NCBI RefSeq assembly: GCF_015221875.1
Contig: NZ_JACYGY010000001.1
Span: 4,504,501-4,568,500 of the forward strand
From: Dyadobacter subterraneus
GTDB taxonomy: Bacteria; Bacteroidota; Bacteroidia; Cytophagales; Spirosomataceae
DNA length: 64,000 nucleotides
Direction: 5' to 3'
The position numbers and the translations under genes are program-made. Numbering within the stretch: the stretch's first letter is position 1; the number at the start of each line of letters is the position of its first letter. Below the pieces are notes generated by a model that saw only the letters and a program-made list of their open reading frames with translations, was not told where the DNA came from and ran no database searches. This document shows positions 50,601-59,641 of the stretch, piece by piece.

Positions 50601-53541
50601 GAAAGGCTCACTGGCATTTTATAAAAATGATGAGATTTACGGAAACGGAATTGCTGGCAATGTTGAAATGACAGTTACCGGACTGGTAGGGGGAAAAGTC
50701 GCCGCGCGTTTTGGCAGAACAAATGAAAAGGCGGGTGGTTTCAGATATTGGTATATAGGTGGAAAAATCAGTATCGGGGCAACAGGAATTCCATTTGCAC
50801 CGCCATCTCCGCTGGTTTTGAGAAGCTTTGGAGGCGGTTTGTATTCGAATGTTACCAGAAAGGTGGACGCTAATGGAGAAATTTTATACGTACCCAAACC
50901 TGATGTTGCAATTGGTTTTAATGCTTTGGTTGGTATCGGTTTGGTAACGCCGGATGTGCTTACTATGGAAGGCGACATGACTCTGGAATTTTCTAACGGT
51001 AGTTTAGGAAAAATGGCGCTGCACGTCGGAGCCTGGTTGTTGGGAGAATCCAAATCGTCATCTTTTGCACAAGGCGATGGCAATGTGGAATATGATTTTG
51101 AAAACAAAATTTTTGATGCAAACCTAAACCTGGGTGCTAGCTACAAAGTGCCCGCTATAACAATTTCAGCGGAGGTGAAAAGTACTCATCTTCATTTTGA
51201 CAGCCAGGGACTTTGGTTTTTGTCAATGGGTGTTCCGACCGACCGGGTAAGCCTGAACATTGATATGGCCAGCCTTGCTGATTTTACTTTCGGCTCTTAT
51301 TTTATGCTGGGGAACTACAACGGTTCAGGTTCTAATCTCCCTGCCGATCCTTTTGGTTTTCTTAATCATGAAAATATCTTGAAAGAACTCAACTACAAAA
51401 ACCAGAATTCACAAACTTTCAAAGACGGCTCTCCACTGATTGCCTTCGGGGCGGGATACAGCCTGGATTCTGATTTTGGTGTCGGACCATTTCACCTGCG
51501 TTATGGAGGTGCGATCGGCTTTGATCTGGCTTTGTCGAAAACCAATGACAAGTGTAATGGCGTCACGCCCGGTATCAACAATTGGTATGCGATGGGCCAG
51601 ATGTACGCCTATATGCATATGGCACTTGATCTGGATATTGATACCTGGGTTTATGAAGGCACTTTTACCGTCGTGGAACTGGAAGCTGCCGCCTTGCTTC
51701 GGGGCGGAATGGTAAATCCGGTCTGGTTAAACGGGCACGTTTTATTGAAATACAGGGTGCTGGGTGGTTTGGTAAAAGGTAAGGTAAATCTTGAATTCTG
51801 GTATAACAAAGGTGGACGATGCGAGCCAACTTTTGCACCGCCAAATCCATTTGCCGGTCAGCCGCTGATCGCTTCGCTTGGACCCTCCGGTACTGATGAG
51901 GAAGTTTCCATCTTGTCTCCATTTTATGCAGAATTCAATTATCCGGTTCAAAGTGATCTGATCATTGATCTTGAAATTCCGGGGGGACAAAAAGTCGAAG
52001 CAGGAACGCAAGGCAGCGTAACAGCAGGTCCAAATGGCTCGACGATTCTTCACCGAGAATTTCAATTAAAATACAAAGATGGATTTACAGCCAAGGTTAC
52101 CAAGATTGGTGCGGGCTATGCTAACTGCGAATCCGATAACACCGGGCGAATCAGTTATGATAAAAATGAAGACGGCGACCCGAATTACAGCGCAACCTTC
52201 TACCGGTATAATGCCTTGCTGCCCAAGTCATCCTATGATCTCTCGCTTGATTTGCAGGTTTTTATTAGGGATAAGGGAAAAATGACGCCTTATGTTTTCA
52301 AAGGAAGTTACGTCGAACAAAAGGAAACGGTAAGCTTCCGGACCGGCCCATGTATTTCCGTTTTAAGTAAAGGAACAAGTGATCAGGATCCGATTCTGAC
52401 TTCCTATCCTTATGAAGGACAGCGGTATTTTATGAAAGGAGACGCAGCAGAAACCTTCATCAAACTAAAAACAAACATGAGCTGCTGTATGACAAATCTT
52501 AACTCTGATGAGAATTTTGATCTGAAAGTCAGGTTTACACCACTTGAAGGGACAACTTTTGCAGATGACAAAACAGGTTCCGTTCTTTTGGCAGGTGCTG
52601 AGTTTTTAAAAGATAAAGTTACTTATCAGCTGCCGGCGGGACTAAAAAACAAGACACTTTACCGTTTTGAACTTGTCAGGATTCCCAAACCGGCTTTTGT
52701 TAAAGAGCAGTTTGCCTCCATGCAAAAGGCGAAGGAACTGGCCAAAAAGTTTACATATGCCAATATATACAAGGCTGTCAATTCAGATCAATTCCAATCA
52801 CTGAGCCAGAATCTTGCGAGTAATAACAAGTTTGACAACGTTGGTATGGGTGCAAAACAAGGCCCAGCTGTAAATGCGAAATACAACGGCGTCTATGAAA
52901 AGTATACGACAATTTCCTCAGACGAATATGAGAAAATTGCAAAAGGCTATGGTACGGAGACAAAGATTAATGTGTCGACTGAGAAGTTTTTCAATGATGC
53001 GAAATTTACCATAAAAATCTCATCCGAATTTGCAGCAAAGCAAAAAGACCAGGAGCAGTTTGGCAAATCGCTCGAAGTGAAAATGTACCGCTACTACTTC
53101 AAAACAAGCCAGTTTAATACCTTGAACGAAAAAATAATGGCAGCAGAATTCCCGCAAACGGAGACATTGCCGCTGGGAAAACTGGTGGATGCGTTGACCG
53201 GGAAAATGACCTCGAAGGAAGGTTTTGATTCCTATGAAATGGAAACTGAGTTTCTCGGGGGTGATAATTACCGCCCGCCACTGGTGCTGCTTCGGGCGGA
53301 TATGTCCAGCAATTGGTTTAAGAGTATTGCCGATCCGGTAGCAGATTTGCTGGTAAGAATTCCGCCTGCTTTTTATTCCAATGTTGATAAAACCCGTCCT
53401 TTCGAAACGAAGCAAACAGCAGTAGATGTTTTCCGCCGCTCGATGGTGAACTTCAACAACATGAATGATCAGATACAAAAGCCGTTTAAAAACGAAGAAA
53501 TACTTAACCTTATTCCGTCTGAAAAAAAGAAGGCGAAGTAA
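47680..53541 (+). CDS. Giant secreted surface protein with TANFOR-like N-terminus, 1,953 residues
   Basis: I use the ATG at 47680 (MEFLSKIILRISHK), which overlaps the preceding stop by 17 bases and is followed by a hydrophobic export segment (LVLLLLLSFYSMAQ). After it, TTNVLPPYSPYIQDYPG and SGRSLSVRLLGKL resemble the TANFOR-type domain of large Bacteroidota surface proteins. An FN3-like module follows (about residues 185-300). Then come about 1,200 residues of beta-rich sequence with repeated glycine/aspartate turns (SDNNGFSGKAFVKNIVAIDS, GSLGKMALHVGAWLLGESKS), and last a mixed region rich in lysine. There is no T9SS tail, enzyme motif or Cys-rich array. Function unknown; it presumably works with the barrel encoded upstream. 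Confidence 0.8.
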   Translation: MEFLSKIILRISHKSDFGFSQLVLLLLLSFYSMAQDPVRITTNVLPPYSPYIQDYPGTGNRVQVFISNLSGRSLSVRLLGKLEGDNGVVIKTSANYRPLQPQQLLPTDVNRLITRNELEGLFDLNQIEVQGMDKNLLYRGFPLPEGNYQLCVQAFDNATIRPLSAEFPMGCSGLIPVRVIEPPILIFPQPDAEVTANTPQTQIFTWTAPVGILPNQIEYTLRIVELPISNIDPNVFIDAVALPKSGIEIKNLKTTTFLYGPQHPPLQAGKRYAWRVQAVPVNGRFNILNDGKSPVQSFTYGKFGLIAQQPGIEIAQAALPVIPGLGSGTDTTKQATKYMLSSKLPVQCSCQVPVNESDNVDNSTVLKSRKATIAGFQMELLANVKEEKGALTGTGMIPVPMINNSYVKMRVNLFDVQCNAQGQVIGGFVRAIYKNGAPGYTPDYDKPEMPALEMTPATMQNLSGFFSTAKDQLVSSLTNSAKSVGFELPLGIDKTFGPVNTVIAITNMTFTPKEAFFDANTWINTANALVSGIPLSGYNMCFSPQKPCGEGILYLAKKMELSPFFALKGAEGAPVGPDGVFGGPDTTQVTHVVFDQSGFKQMRVHGLLTPPGLVDAQTQGKVEISVNAGLVNFQDWTAQLSFPKFYVEGLSDFKFSMQPGKPALYDHSESKTPAKLPEGYLSGPEVNLWQGLYFPEIDLELPSFMKRSDGKPLTVGVQDMISDNNGFSGKAFVKNIVAIDSGSLDSWYFSVDELSVSFLKSTFQNSSMNGKIVLPVFKTPTDAASQLPYSCTLSKEEQNGALSVLFQAKPTEEMNVDIWRAKLKLDNTSTVSVTYNGQGAEAKAVLTGALDIDAEYFTIPAAKFQELTLSSKAPYVSLKDAKFGFASPQKMMEDFPLTLKSGELVSDPVDPKLIGFKFVGALDLTGGGDKGLSATAGATLFFKTGLENGRPNWDFAKIKPDTIAVDAPLGPVHVKGSLAFYKNDEIYGNGIAGNVEMTVTGLVGGKVAARFGRTNEKAGGFRYWYIGGKISIGATGIPFAPPSPLVLRSFGGGLYSNVTRKVDANGEILYVPKPDVAIGFNALVGIGLVTPDVLTMEGDMTLEFSNGSLGKMALHVGAWLLGESKSSSFAQGDGNVEYDFENKIFDANLNLGASYKVPAITISAEVKSTHLHFDSQGLWFLSMGVPTDRVSLNIDMASLADFTFGSYFMLGNYNGSGSNLPADPFGFLNHENILKELNYKNQNSQTFKDGSPLIAFGAGYSLDSDFGVGPFHLRYGGAIGFDLALSKTNDKCNGVTPGINNWYAMGQMYAYMHMALDLDIDTWVYEGTFTVVELEAAALLRGGMVNPVWLNGHVLLKYRVLGGLVKGKVNLEFWYNKGGRCEPTFAPPNPFAGQPLIASLGPSGTDEEVSILSPFYAEFNYPVQSDLIIDLEIPGGQKVEAGTQGSVTAGPNGSTILHREFQLKYKDGFTAKVTKIGAGYANCESDNTGRISYDKNEDGDPNYSATFYRYNALLPKSSYDLSLDLQVFIRDKGKMTPYVFKGSYVEQKETVSFRTGPCISVLSKGTSDQDPILTSYPYEGQRYFMKGDAAETFIKLKTNMSCCMTNLNSDENFDLKVRFTPLEGTTFADDKTGSVLLAGAEFLKDKVTYQLPAGLKNKTLYRFELVRIPKPAFVKEQFASMQKAKELAKKFTYANIYKAVNSDQFQSLSQNLASNNKFDNVGMGAKQGPAVNAKYNGVYEKYTTISSDEYEKIAKGYGTETKINVSTEKFFNDAKFTIKISSEFAAKQKDQEQFGKSLEVKMYRYYFKTSQFNTLNEKIMAAEFPQTETLPLGKLVDALTGKMTSKEGFDSYEMETEFLGGDNYRPPLVLLRADMSSNWFKSIADPVADLLVRIPPAFYSNVDKTRPFETKQTAVDVFRRSMVNFNNMNDQIQKPFKNEEILNLIPSEKKKAK

Positions 53542-53554
53542 ACGAGAAAATGTT

Positions 53555-54607
53555 ATGAAAAAAATAAAATTAATTTTCTATCACCTGATTATCAATCTAA
53601 TAATCTTAAACGTATTGATAAACGTGTCACTTCACGCACAGGTAAAAACAAAGCTGAATACTTCGAAAGCAGCGACGGCCAACACGAAAGTTAATCAGCC
53701 GGGATTTTCCATGCAGCTTTCTGCCACTGACATGGTTTCTTTGGCTAACGCGGCCGGACCGGGTGATCTTTCATTAGTTCTACCGGATAAAAAAGGTAAC
53801 TTTTCATACACCGGATTAAGTGAAGAACAAGCAACACAAGCGAAGGAAAAGCAGATTTCCGATGCGCTTTTCGGCAATGGAACGCCGGCTACTTATGGTA
53901 TTACTTATTCGTCCGCGCCTGTCAAAAAAGCCTATGATAATTACATCGCGCCATATGTTGTCGATTTTCTGGAACAAAATGATGAAATCTACAAAGGAGG
54001 AGTTTTCAATATGATAATCGCTTCCAAAATTGCGGACCAGCTCATTTTGTGTGCAGAAAATACAAATGTTTATACAACATATGGCTCCCGGGATAAGCTT
54101 CGGAAGGAAATAATGGTTGAGTTTCTGTATGATCCTTTTCCTGATGAAAGTAAAAACGCCGACTATTACGAAGACCACCTGGTCAACATTTATAACAGGA
54201 CCTCTACCGGATTAAATTCATGTATCGGATCGTCGATGAGCTGTAACGACGATCGTAGCAATTCCTTTTTCTTTATGACAGGTTTTGCTGCAAAAAATAA
54301 TTGTGCAATCGCTACAATTATCGCGAAAAGTAATATTGAAACAATAAAAATTAACAGCAAGCTCACGGATGATCTTCAAATGGCTAAAATAGGGATTTTT
54401 TTTCGCCCGCTACTGGACTATAAAAACCAAAATTCGGCTTTTGAAATACATACCATTAAAATGAAAGCCCTGCAAACGGCTACCAAAGAAGGAACGCTTT
54501 ATACTTATTATGATAAGGACAATAAATGCCCTTCTCCCCTGGCCTATGGATTTTTGGGTATGGGAAAACCTGTACGAACAGCCAGCATTCTAAACACATT
54601 GAAATAA
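53555..54607 (+). CDS. Exported protein of unknown family
   Basis: 350 residues from the ATG at 53555 (MKKIKLIFYHLIINLIILNV), 13 bases after the giant gene. The frame extends upstream to 53465 inside that gene, but there is no signal there. A hydrophobic export segment is followed by a low-complexity Thr/Asn/Lys linker and a mixed globular domain (TPATYGITYSSAPVKKAYDN, ILCAENTNVYTTYGSRDKL, YYEDHLVNIYNRTSTGLNS) with four or more cysteines that may form disulfides. No known domain recognised. Position suggests a periplasmic or surface partner of its neighbours. Confidence 0.7.
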   Translation: MKKIKLIFYHLIINLIILNVLINVSLHAQVKTKLNTSKAATANTKVNQPGFSMQLSATDMVSLANAAGPGDLSLVLPDKKGNFSYTGLSEEQATQAKEKQISDALFGNGTPATYGITYSSAPVKKAYDNYIAPYVVDFLEQNDEIYKGGVFNMIIASKIADQLILCAENTNVYTTYGSRDKLRKEIMVEFLYDPFPDESKNADYYEDHLVNIYNRTSTGLNSCIGSSMSCNDDRSNSFFFMTGFAAKNNCAIATIIAKSNIETIKINSKLTDDLQMAKIGIFFRPLLDYKNQNSAFEIHTIKMKALQTATKEGTLYTYYDKDNKCPSPLAYGFLGMGKPVRTASILNTLK

Positions 54608-54618
54608 TATTCCGGCGT

Positions 54619-56736
54619 ATGAAATATCTATACAAATCCATTATACTGATCCTTGTTTTTGCTTTGCTTTCACCAATTTCTTCCAAGGCGCAGCAAAAAA
54701 TAAAAAAGGCATTAGCAAATGAAAAAGTTATATCGGAAATAGACTCCTCGGTTTTGGGTCGTTATAAAATCGGCATTATTGCCAAAGCTTTTGGCGATTC
54801 CATAGTTATTCGCTGGGCACCAAATCATGCGGCGCTTTTTCGCCAGGCCTTAAAATCTGGTTATATGCTGACGCGCAGAAGTTTGGGTGACGACAAAAAA
54901 ATGAAACTGGATTACCAGATCACTGTAAAACCCTGGACAAAAGAAGAATGGCTCAAAAATGTTTCTGTAAAAGATACACTTGCCGCGGCTTGTGCCCAGC
55001 TGGTAAATGGCACCAACACGCCCATCGGCGCGAAGGAAGATATAACGCTGGACAAAATTCTTGATCAGCAAAATCAGAATGATCTTCGGATGATGCTCGC
55101 ATTGATTCTTGGTGATGTCAGTCCCCGTAACGCACGCGGAATGGCCTTGGGCTGGATCGATAAAAACGTAAAAAAAGGTGTTCAGTACAATTACTATATC
55201 ATTCCGCTTACGGATCCGAAATTGTATCCGGTAGATGTAACCGGAACCTCGGTTGTAAATATCAGGGCAACTGAACAGGCGCATATGCTGCCGCTGAAAA
55301 CAGAAGTTTCCGAGCATCTTGTGATGTTAAAATGGAATCGCAGGATGGCGGAAAACTCGTTTTCTTCCTATTACGTGCAAAGGTCCGACGATGGTGGAAA
55401 AACGTTCCGCCGTATTACAAGCCGCCCCTGGACACAACCGCCTGCCTCTTTGCTCGATGACATAATTCAGTACTCAGATTCAGTACCGCAGAATTACAAA
55501 GCTTATCAATACAAGGTTTTTGGTATAACACCTTTTGGCGAATTGATTCCTTCCGAAATCATCAGCGCGTCGGCGGTTGACAGAACACCCCCACCTTCTG
55601 TGGAAAACATTTCTGCAAAACATATGTATGGATCAAAAGTGAAGGTTTCCTGGAAATATACAAAACAACCCGCTGATCTGGGCGGATTTGTAGTATCCAA
55701 ATCTACGAGCCTGGATGGGACCTTCATGCCATTGACGAGCCAGCCTCTAAACACTGCTGCAAGAGAATTTACCGACACAACCGCTTTTCCGCATTTACCT
55801 AATTATTACAAAGTTACAGCGATTGACACGGCAAGAAATCTGGGGTTGAGCCTGCCTGTTTTTTGTATGATTAAAGATAGCGATGGACCATCAAAACCAA
55901 AGGGAGTCCAGGGATATATTGATACGACAGGTTTTGTAAGAATTGTGTGGGACCCAAATCCCGAACCCGATATTTTCGGTTACCGGGTCGTTTCGGCCAA
56001 TCAGGCCGACCATGTTTTCACAGGCGACACGAAGGGTTATCTGGCTTTGCCATTATTTAATGATACAACAACTTTAAACACACTGACCAATAAGAAATTT
56101 TTCCGCATCATCGCTTATGATAAAAGTTATAATCCGAGCGAGCCCTCTGATATTCTGGAACTGAAACGACCCGACATAGTAAAACCAACTGCTGCGGTTA
56201 TCAGCGGATACACAGTGAGCGATTCTTCGGTGGTTATTTCCTGGTCGAAAAGTAACAGTACCGATTTGGCGCAACAAATTTTAATGCGGCGTGGAAAAAA
56301 CACGGAGCGCTGGGTGGAACTGGCAAAACTAGATAAAAATGTAACTACCTATTCGGACAAAAGCATTAAAGGACACTCGACTTATGGTTATGCGCTTGTG
56401 TCTGTCGATAGTTCCGGACTGCGCTCGGATGTTTCATTTCCCTTAAATGTGACCACGCCGAAAATTACGCCGGCCAGCGTCAACGCGCTGAGAGCTTTTG
56501 TGAATCCTGATAAAAGCGTTTCACTTTACTGGAATTACGCCGTTGCGAATTGCCGTTTTGTGATTTATAAAGCTGCCGGAAATTCAGGGTTTGCAAGCTA
56601 CGACGCCATTTATGATACAATGGAATATCGCGATAAAAAAGCTGAAAAAGGGCCTCTGCAATATGCAGTAAGGGTTATCTACAAAGATGGAATGGAGTCC
56701 GGATTGTCTAAAATCATTGAAGTGAACGTCAAATGA
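54619..56736 (+). CDS. Exported protein with fibronectin type III domains
   Basis: 705 residues from the ATG at 54619 (MKYLYKSIILILVFALLSPI, a signal peptide), 11 bases after the previous stop. The first 240 residues (YKIGIIAKAFGDSIVIRWAP, WTKEEWLKNVSVKDTLAAA) are a unique domain with a strand resembling the start of FN3. About five FN3-like modules follow (VMLKWNRRMAENSFSSYYVQ, KVSWKYTKQPADLGGFVVS, RIVWDPNPEPDIFGYRVVS and others), ending KIIEVNVK. It overlaps the next gene by four bases (ATGA), the mark of translational coupling. FN3 strings act as spacers or ligand-binding rods; the job here is not known. Confidence 0.8.
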   Translation: MKYLYKSIILILVFALLSPISSKAQQKIKKALANEKVISEIDSSVLGRYKIGIIAKAFGDSIVIRWAPNHAALFRQALKSGYMLTRRSLGDDKKMKLDYQITVKPWTKEEWLKNVSVKDTLAAACAQLVNGTNTPIGAKEDITLDKILDQQNQNDLRMMLALILGDVSPRNARGMALGWIDKNVKKGVQYNYYIIPLTDPKLYPVDVTGTSVVNIRATEQAHMLPLKTEVSEHLVMLKWNRRMAENSFSSYYVQRSDDGGKTFRRITSRPWTQPPASLLDDIIQYSDSVPQNYKAYQYKVFGITPFGELIPSEIISASAVDRTPPPSVENISAKHMYGSKVKVSWKYTKQPADLGGFVVSKSTSLDGTFMPLTSQPLNTAAREFTDTTAFPHLPNYYKVTAIDTARNLGLSLPVFCMIKDSDGPSKPKGVQGYIDTTGFVRIVWDPNPEPDIFGYRVVSANQADHVFTGDTKGYLALPLFNDTTTLNTLTNKKFFRIIAYDKSYNPSEPSDILELKRPDIVKPTAAVISGYTVSDSSVVISWSKSNSTDLAQQILMRRGKNTERWVELAKLDKNVTTYSDKSIKGHSTYGYALVSVDSSGLRSDVSFPLNVTTPKITPASVNALRAFVNPDKSVSLYWNYAVANCRFVIYKAAGNSGFASYDAIYDTMEYRDKKAEKGPLQYAVRVIYKDGMESGLSKIIEVNVK

Positions 56737-59621
56737 AAAAATTTTATCAAACCCAGGCAGCCCGGTTGCTGGTCTTTTTTATACTGCTCACTTCCGGCTG
56801 GTCTTTGTCCATCGCGCAAACCGCATTGCCAGCTCCTACAAATTTATCGGCCACAGCACCATCTTACAATGAAGTCGTGCTGAAATGGACGGATAATTCC
56901 GGTGAGCTGGAAACCGGATTTGAGATTTACCGTGATCCCGGTCTTGGTACTGATTTTCAGCTTATTGCTACCACAGCAAAAAATGCAACCTCTTATTCAG
57001 ACAAGACGGTTGCTGCAAATACTTTGTATAACTACCGGATCCGCGCTACGAATACGCGCCAGCAATCACTTCCGTCCAGTGATGTTTCTGTAACAACACG
57101 GGTTGCACCACCCAGTGCGCCGGGTAATTTAGCTACGACACTAATCAATTCAAATACGATCCGGCTAACCTGGGACGGTAATAATTCCGGCGGCACAACA
57201 TTTTACGTTGAACGGATGAACCGGTCAGGAGGAGGTTCTTTTACGCAGATTGCCGTCGTAAATTATAGCCGAACATTGGTTTACGATGATGCGGGTCTTG
57301 CAACCGGGACAGATTTTTGCTACCGGGTAAGAGCACATAATGAGAGTGGTGAATCTGGATATTCCAACACTTCCTGCGCAAACACACCGCAGGACACACC
57401 AACTGCTCCCGGCCGCCTTACTGCAACAGCTGTTTCTGCTGGCCAGATTGATTTGAGCTGGGCGGACATTTCAGACAATGAAACCGGTTTCGAAGTAGAA
57501 CGTGGCTCTTCTGAAAATGGGACATTTGCCAAAATTGCAGATTTGGGAGCTAATTCTTCAACTTATTCCGACCAGAATTTATCTTCTCAAACAACCTATT
57601 GTTACCGGATTAGAGCAAAAAATGCTTCTGGAAATTCTGGTTACGCTAGTCCTGTGTGTGCAACAACAAAAGTACCAACCATTACAATTCCTCGCCCGTC
57701 AGGTTTATTAACCGCTGCCGCAGTTTCGCCAAACCAGATCAATCTGGCCTGGGAAGATAATGCAGATAACGAAGACGGGTTTGAACTGGAAAGATCTACG
57801 GACGGCGTTGGTTTTTCAAAAATCACAGATCTTGGCGCGAACGTGACTTCTTATCAAAACACGGATTTAAACGCTTCAACGAAATATTATTACCGGATTC
57901 GAGCCAAGAATTCTGCTGGTTTTTCAGCTTATTCCAATGTAGCGGATGCATCTACCTATGCCCCGGCCGTTACAATTCCTCGTCCGCCAGGTTCATTAAC
58001 CGCTTCCGCAGTTTCGCCAAACCAGATTAATTTGACCTGGATGGATAATGCGGATAACGAAGACGGGTTTGAACTGGAAAGATCTACGGACGGCGTTGGT
58101 TTTTCAAAAATCACTGATCTTGGTGCTAACACGACTTTCTATCAAAATACGGGTTTAAGCGCTTCAACAAAATATTATTACCGGATCCGCTCAAAAAATT
58201 CAGCTGGATTTTCCGGATATTCCAACGTAGCCGATGCAACAACTGGTGAAGTCGCGCCTGATGCGCCACAGCGCCTGACTGCCACTGCTGTTTCAACCTC
58301 GCAAATCAATCTTTCCTGGGCCGACATTTCTGCAAATGAAACCGGGTTTGAACTGGAAAGATCCACGGACGGAGCTTCATACACCAAGTTGATCGATCTT
58401 TCGCCCAATACAACGAGTTACCAAAACACCGGCCTGAATGCATTTACACGTTATTGGTATCGAATCAGGACAAAAAATGCGGTTGGTAATTCGGGATATT
58501 CGAATGTGGCCGATGCCACAACTTTTGATACGCCTCCAACCGCTCCGGTTGAGCTGGCCGCGGCTGTGATTTCCAGTAGTCAGATTAATTTAAGCTGGAA
58601 GGATCAGTCCGCTAATGAAACCGGTTTTGAAATTGAACGGTCGACGGACGGCGCAAGTTTTTCAAAAATTGCGGAAGTGAGTGCAAATACAACAACTTAT
58701 CAAAATACCGGATTGTCGCCGGCTACTCATTACTACTTCCGGGTGCGGGCAGTTAATTCAGCAAATCCGTCCGATTTCTCAAATGTTGCTGAGGCAACGA
58801 CAGTCGATGTGGCGCCCATCCCGCCAGCCAGGTTAGCAGCAAATGCAGTTTCCTATCAACAAATTGATCTTTCCTGGGCAGATATTTCAACCAATGAAAC
58901 TTCCTTTGAATTGGAGAGGTCAATGGATGGAACGACTTTTTCAAAAATTACCGATCTTCCAGCCAATGCATCAACTTTTCAGGATAAGGCGGTTTTGTCG
59001 CTTACAAAATATTTCTACCGTATCCGGGCTGTTAACAAAATTGGCTTTTCTGCTTACAGCAATACTGCCGAAGCTACAACTCCAAGAGCACCTATTCCTG
59101 ACAAACCACAAAATCTGGTGGCTACCCCGGTAGACTTTGACCTGATTCAGTTGAACTGGACTGCATTATCAGAAAATGCTACAAATGTAATCATTGAAAG
59201 ATCGCAAAAACCTGACGCAGATTTTGTTCAGATCGGAGCTCAGAACGCTTCGATTATTCAATTTCCAGATCACGAAATTCTGGATGTCAACGATTATTAC
59301 TACCGCATCAAGGCTGTAAATGCCGCCGGTGAGTCCCCTTACAGCGAAGTGGCCAAAGTTCCGGCTTCTGCCATCATAACAGGAACTGAGCCTTCGCAAA
59401 CCGAAAATCTCGTTTACGCAGCAGATAAAACTTTGTTTGTAAAAATCACAAAACCAGGAAAATACAAGCTAACGCTATTGGATTTAAATGGTAAAATATT
59501 AACAGTACTGGCAGCAAATCAGACCACACAGACCGACTTGTCTGTATTATCATCCGGCATCTACATCGTGCTGATTGAATCAGAAAAACAGATCGTCACA
59601 CAAAAAATAGTTTTATATTAA
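56733..59621 (+). CDS. Nine-FN3-domain surface protein with type IX secretion tail
   Basis: A 962-residue protein. Signal peptide to about residue 29 (LTSGWSLSIAQ), then nine FN3 modules of about 95 residues, each with W-x-D-x-S-x-N-E-x-G-F-E-x-E-R-S-type cores (for example INLSWADISANETGFELERS). Modules four and five are nearly identical, also in DNA, at a period of 288 bases. The last 75 residues (TLFVKITKPGKYKLTLLDLN, then LSSGIYIVLIESEKQIVTQK) are a Por-secretion-type T9SS sorting domain, so it is exported across the outer membrane and attached outside. It is probably an adhesin or a rod in the surface complex of this operon. Confidence 0.88.
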   Translation: MKKFYQTQAARLLVFFILLTSGWSLSIAQTALPAPTNLSATAPSYNEVVLKWTDNSGELETGFEIYRDPGLGTDFQLIATTAKNATSYSDKTVAANTLYNYRIRATNTRQQSLPSSDVSVTTRVAPPSAPGNLATTLINSNTIRLTWDGNNSGGTTFYVERMNRSGGGSFTQIAVVNYSRTLVYDDAGLATGTDFCYRVRAHNESGESGYSNTSCANTPQDTPTAPGRLTATAVSAGQIDLSWADISDNETGFEVERGSSENGTFAKIADLGANSSTYSDQNLSSQTTYCYRIRAKNASGNSGYASPVCATTKVPTITIPRPSGLLTAAAVSPNQINLAWEDNADNEDGFELERSTDGVGFSKITDLGANVTSYQNTDLNASTKYYYRIRAKNSAGFSAYSNVADASTYAPAVTIPRPPGSLTASAVSPNQINLTWMDNADNEDGFELERSTDGVGFSKITDLGANTTFYQNTGLSASTKYYYRIRSKNSAGFSGYSNVADATTGEVAPDAPQRLTATAVSTSQINLSWADISANETGFELERSTDGASYTKLIDLSPNTTSYQNTGLNAFTRYWYRIRTKNAVGNSGYSNVADATTFDTPPTAPVELAAAVISSSQINLSWKDQSANETGFEIERSTDGASFSKIAEVSANTTTYQNTGLSPATHYYFRVRAVNSANPSDFSNVAEATTVDVAPIPPARLAANAVSYQQIDLSWADISTNETSFELERSMDGTTFSKITDLPANASTFQDKAVLSLTKYFYRIRAVNKIGFSAYSNTAEATTPRAPIPDKPQNLVATPVDFDLIQLNWTALSENATNVIIERSQKPDADFVQIGAQNASIIQFPDHEILDVNDYYYRIKAVNAAGESPYSEVAKVPASAIITGTEPSQTENLVYAADKTLFVKITKPGKYKLTLLDLNGKILTVLAANQTTQTDLSVLSSGIYIVLIESEKQIVTQKIVLY
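57680..58255 (+). repeat. Recent tandem duplication of one FN3 module
   Basis: Two 288-base units (about 57680-57967 and 57968-58255) share long identical stretches, for instance about 60 bases from GATAACGAAGACGGG onward. Other FN3 modules in the gene are far more diverged, so this pair arose recently. Confidence 0.75.
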
Positions 59622-59641
59622 ATAACTGACTAATAGCCAAT

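Noticed and set aside
53465..53554. Upstream extension of the 350-residue protein
   Set aside because: It lies inside the end of the giant gene, is highly basic and has no signal peptide; the ATG at 53555 opens a proper one.
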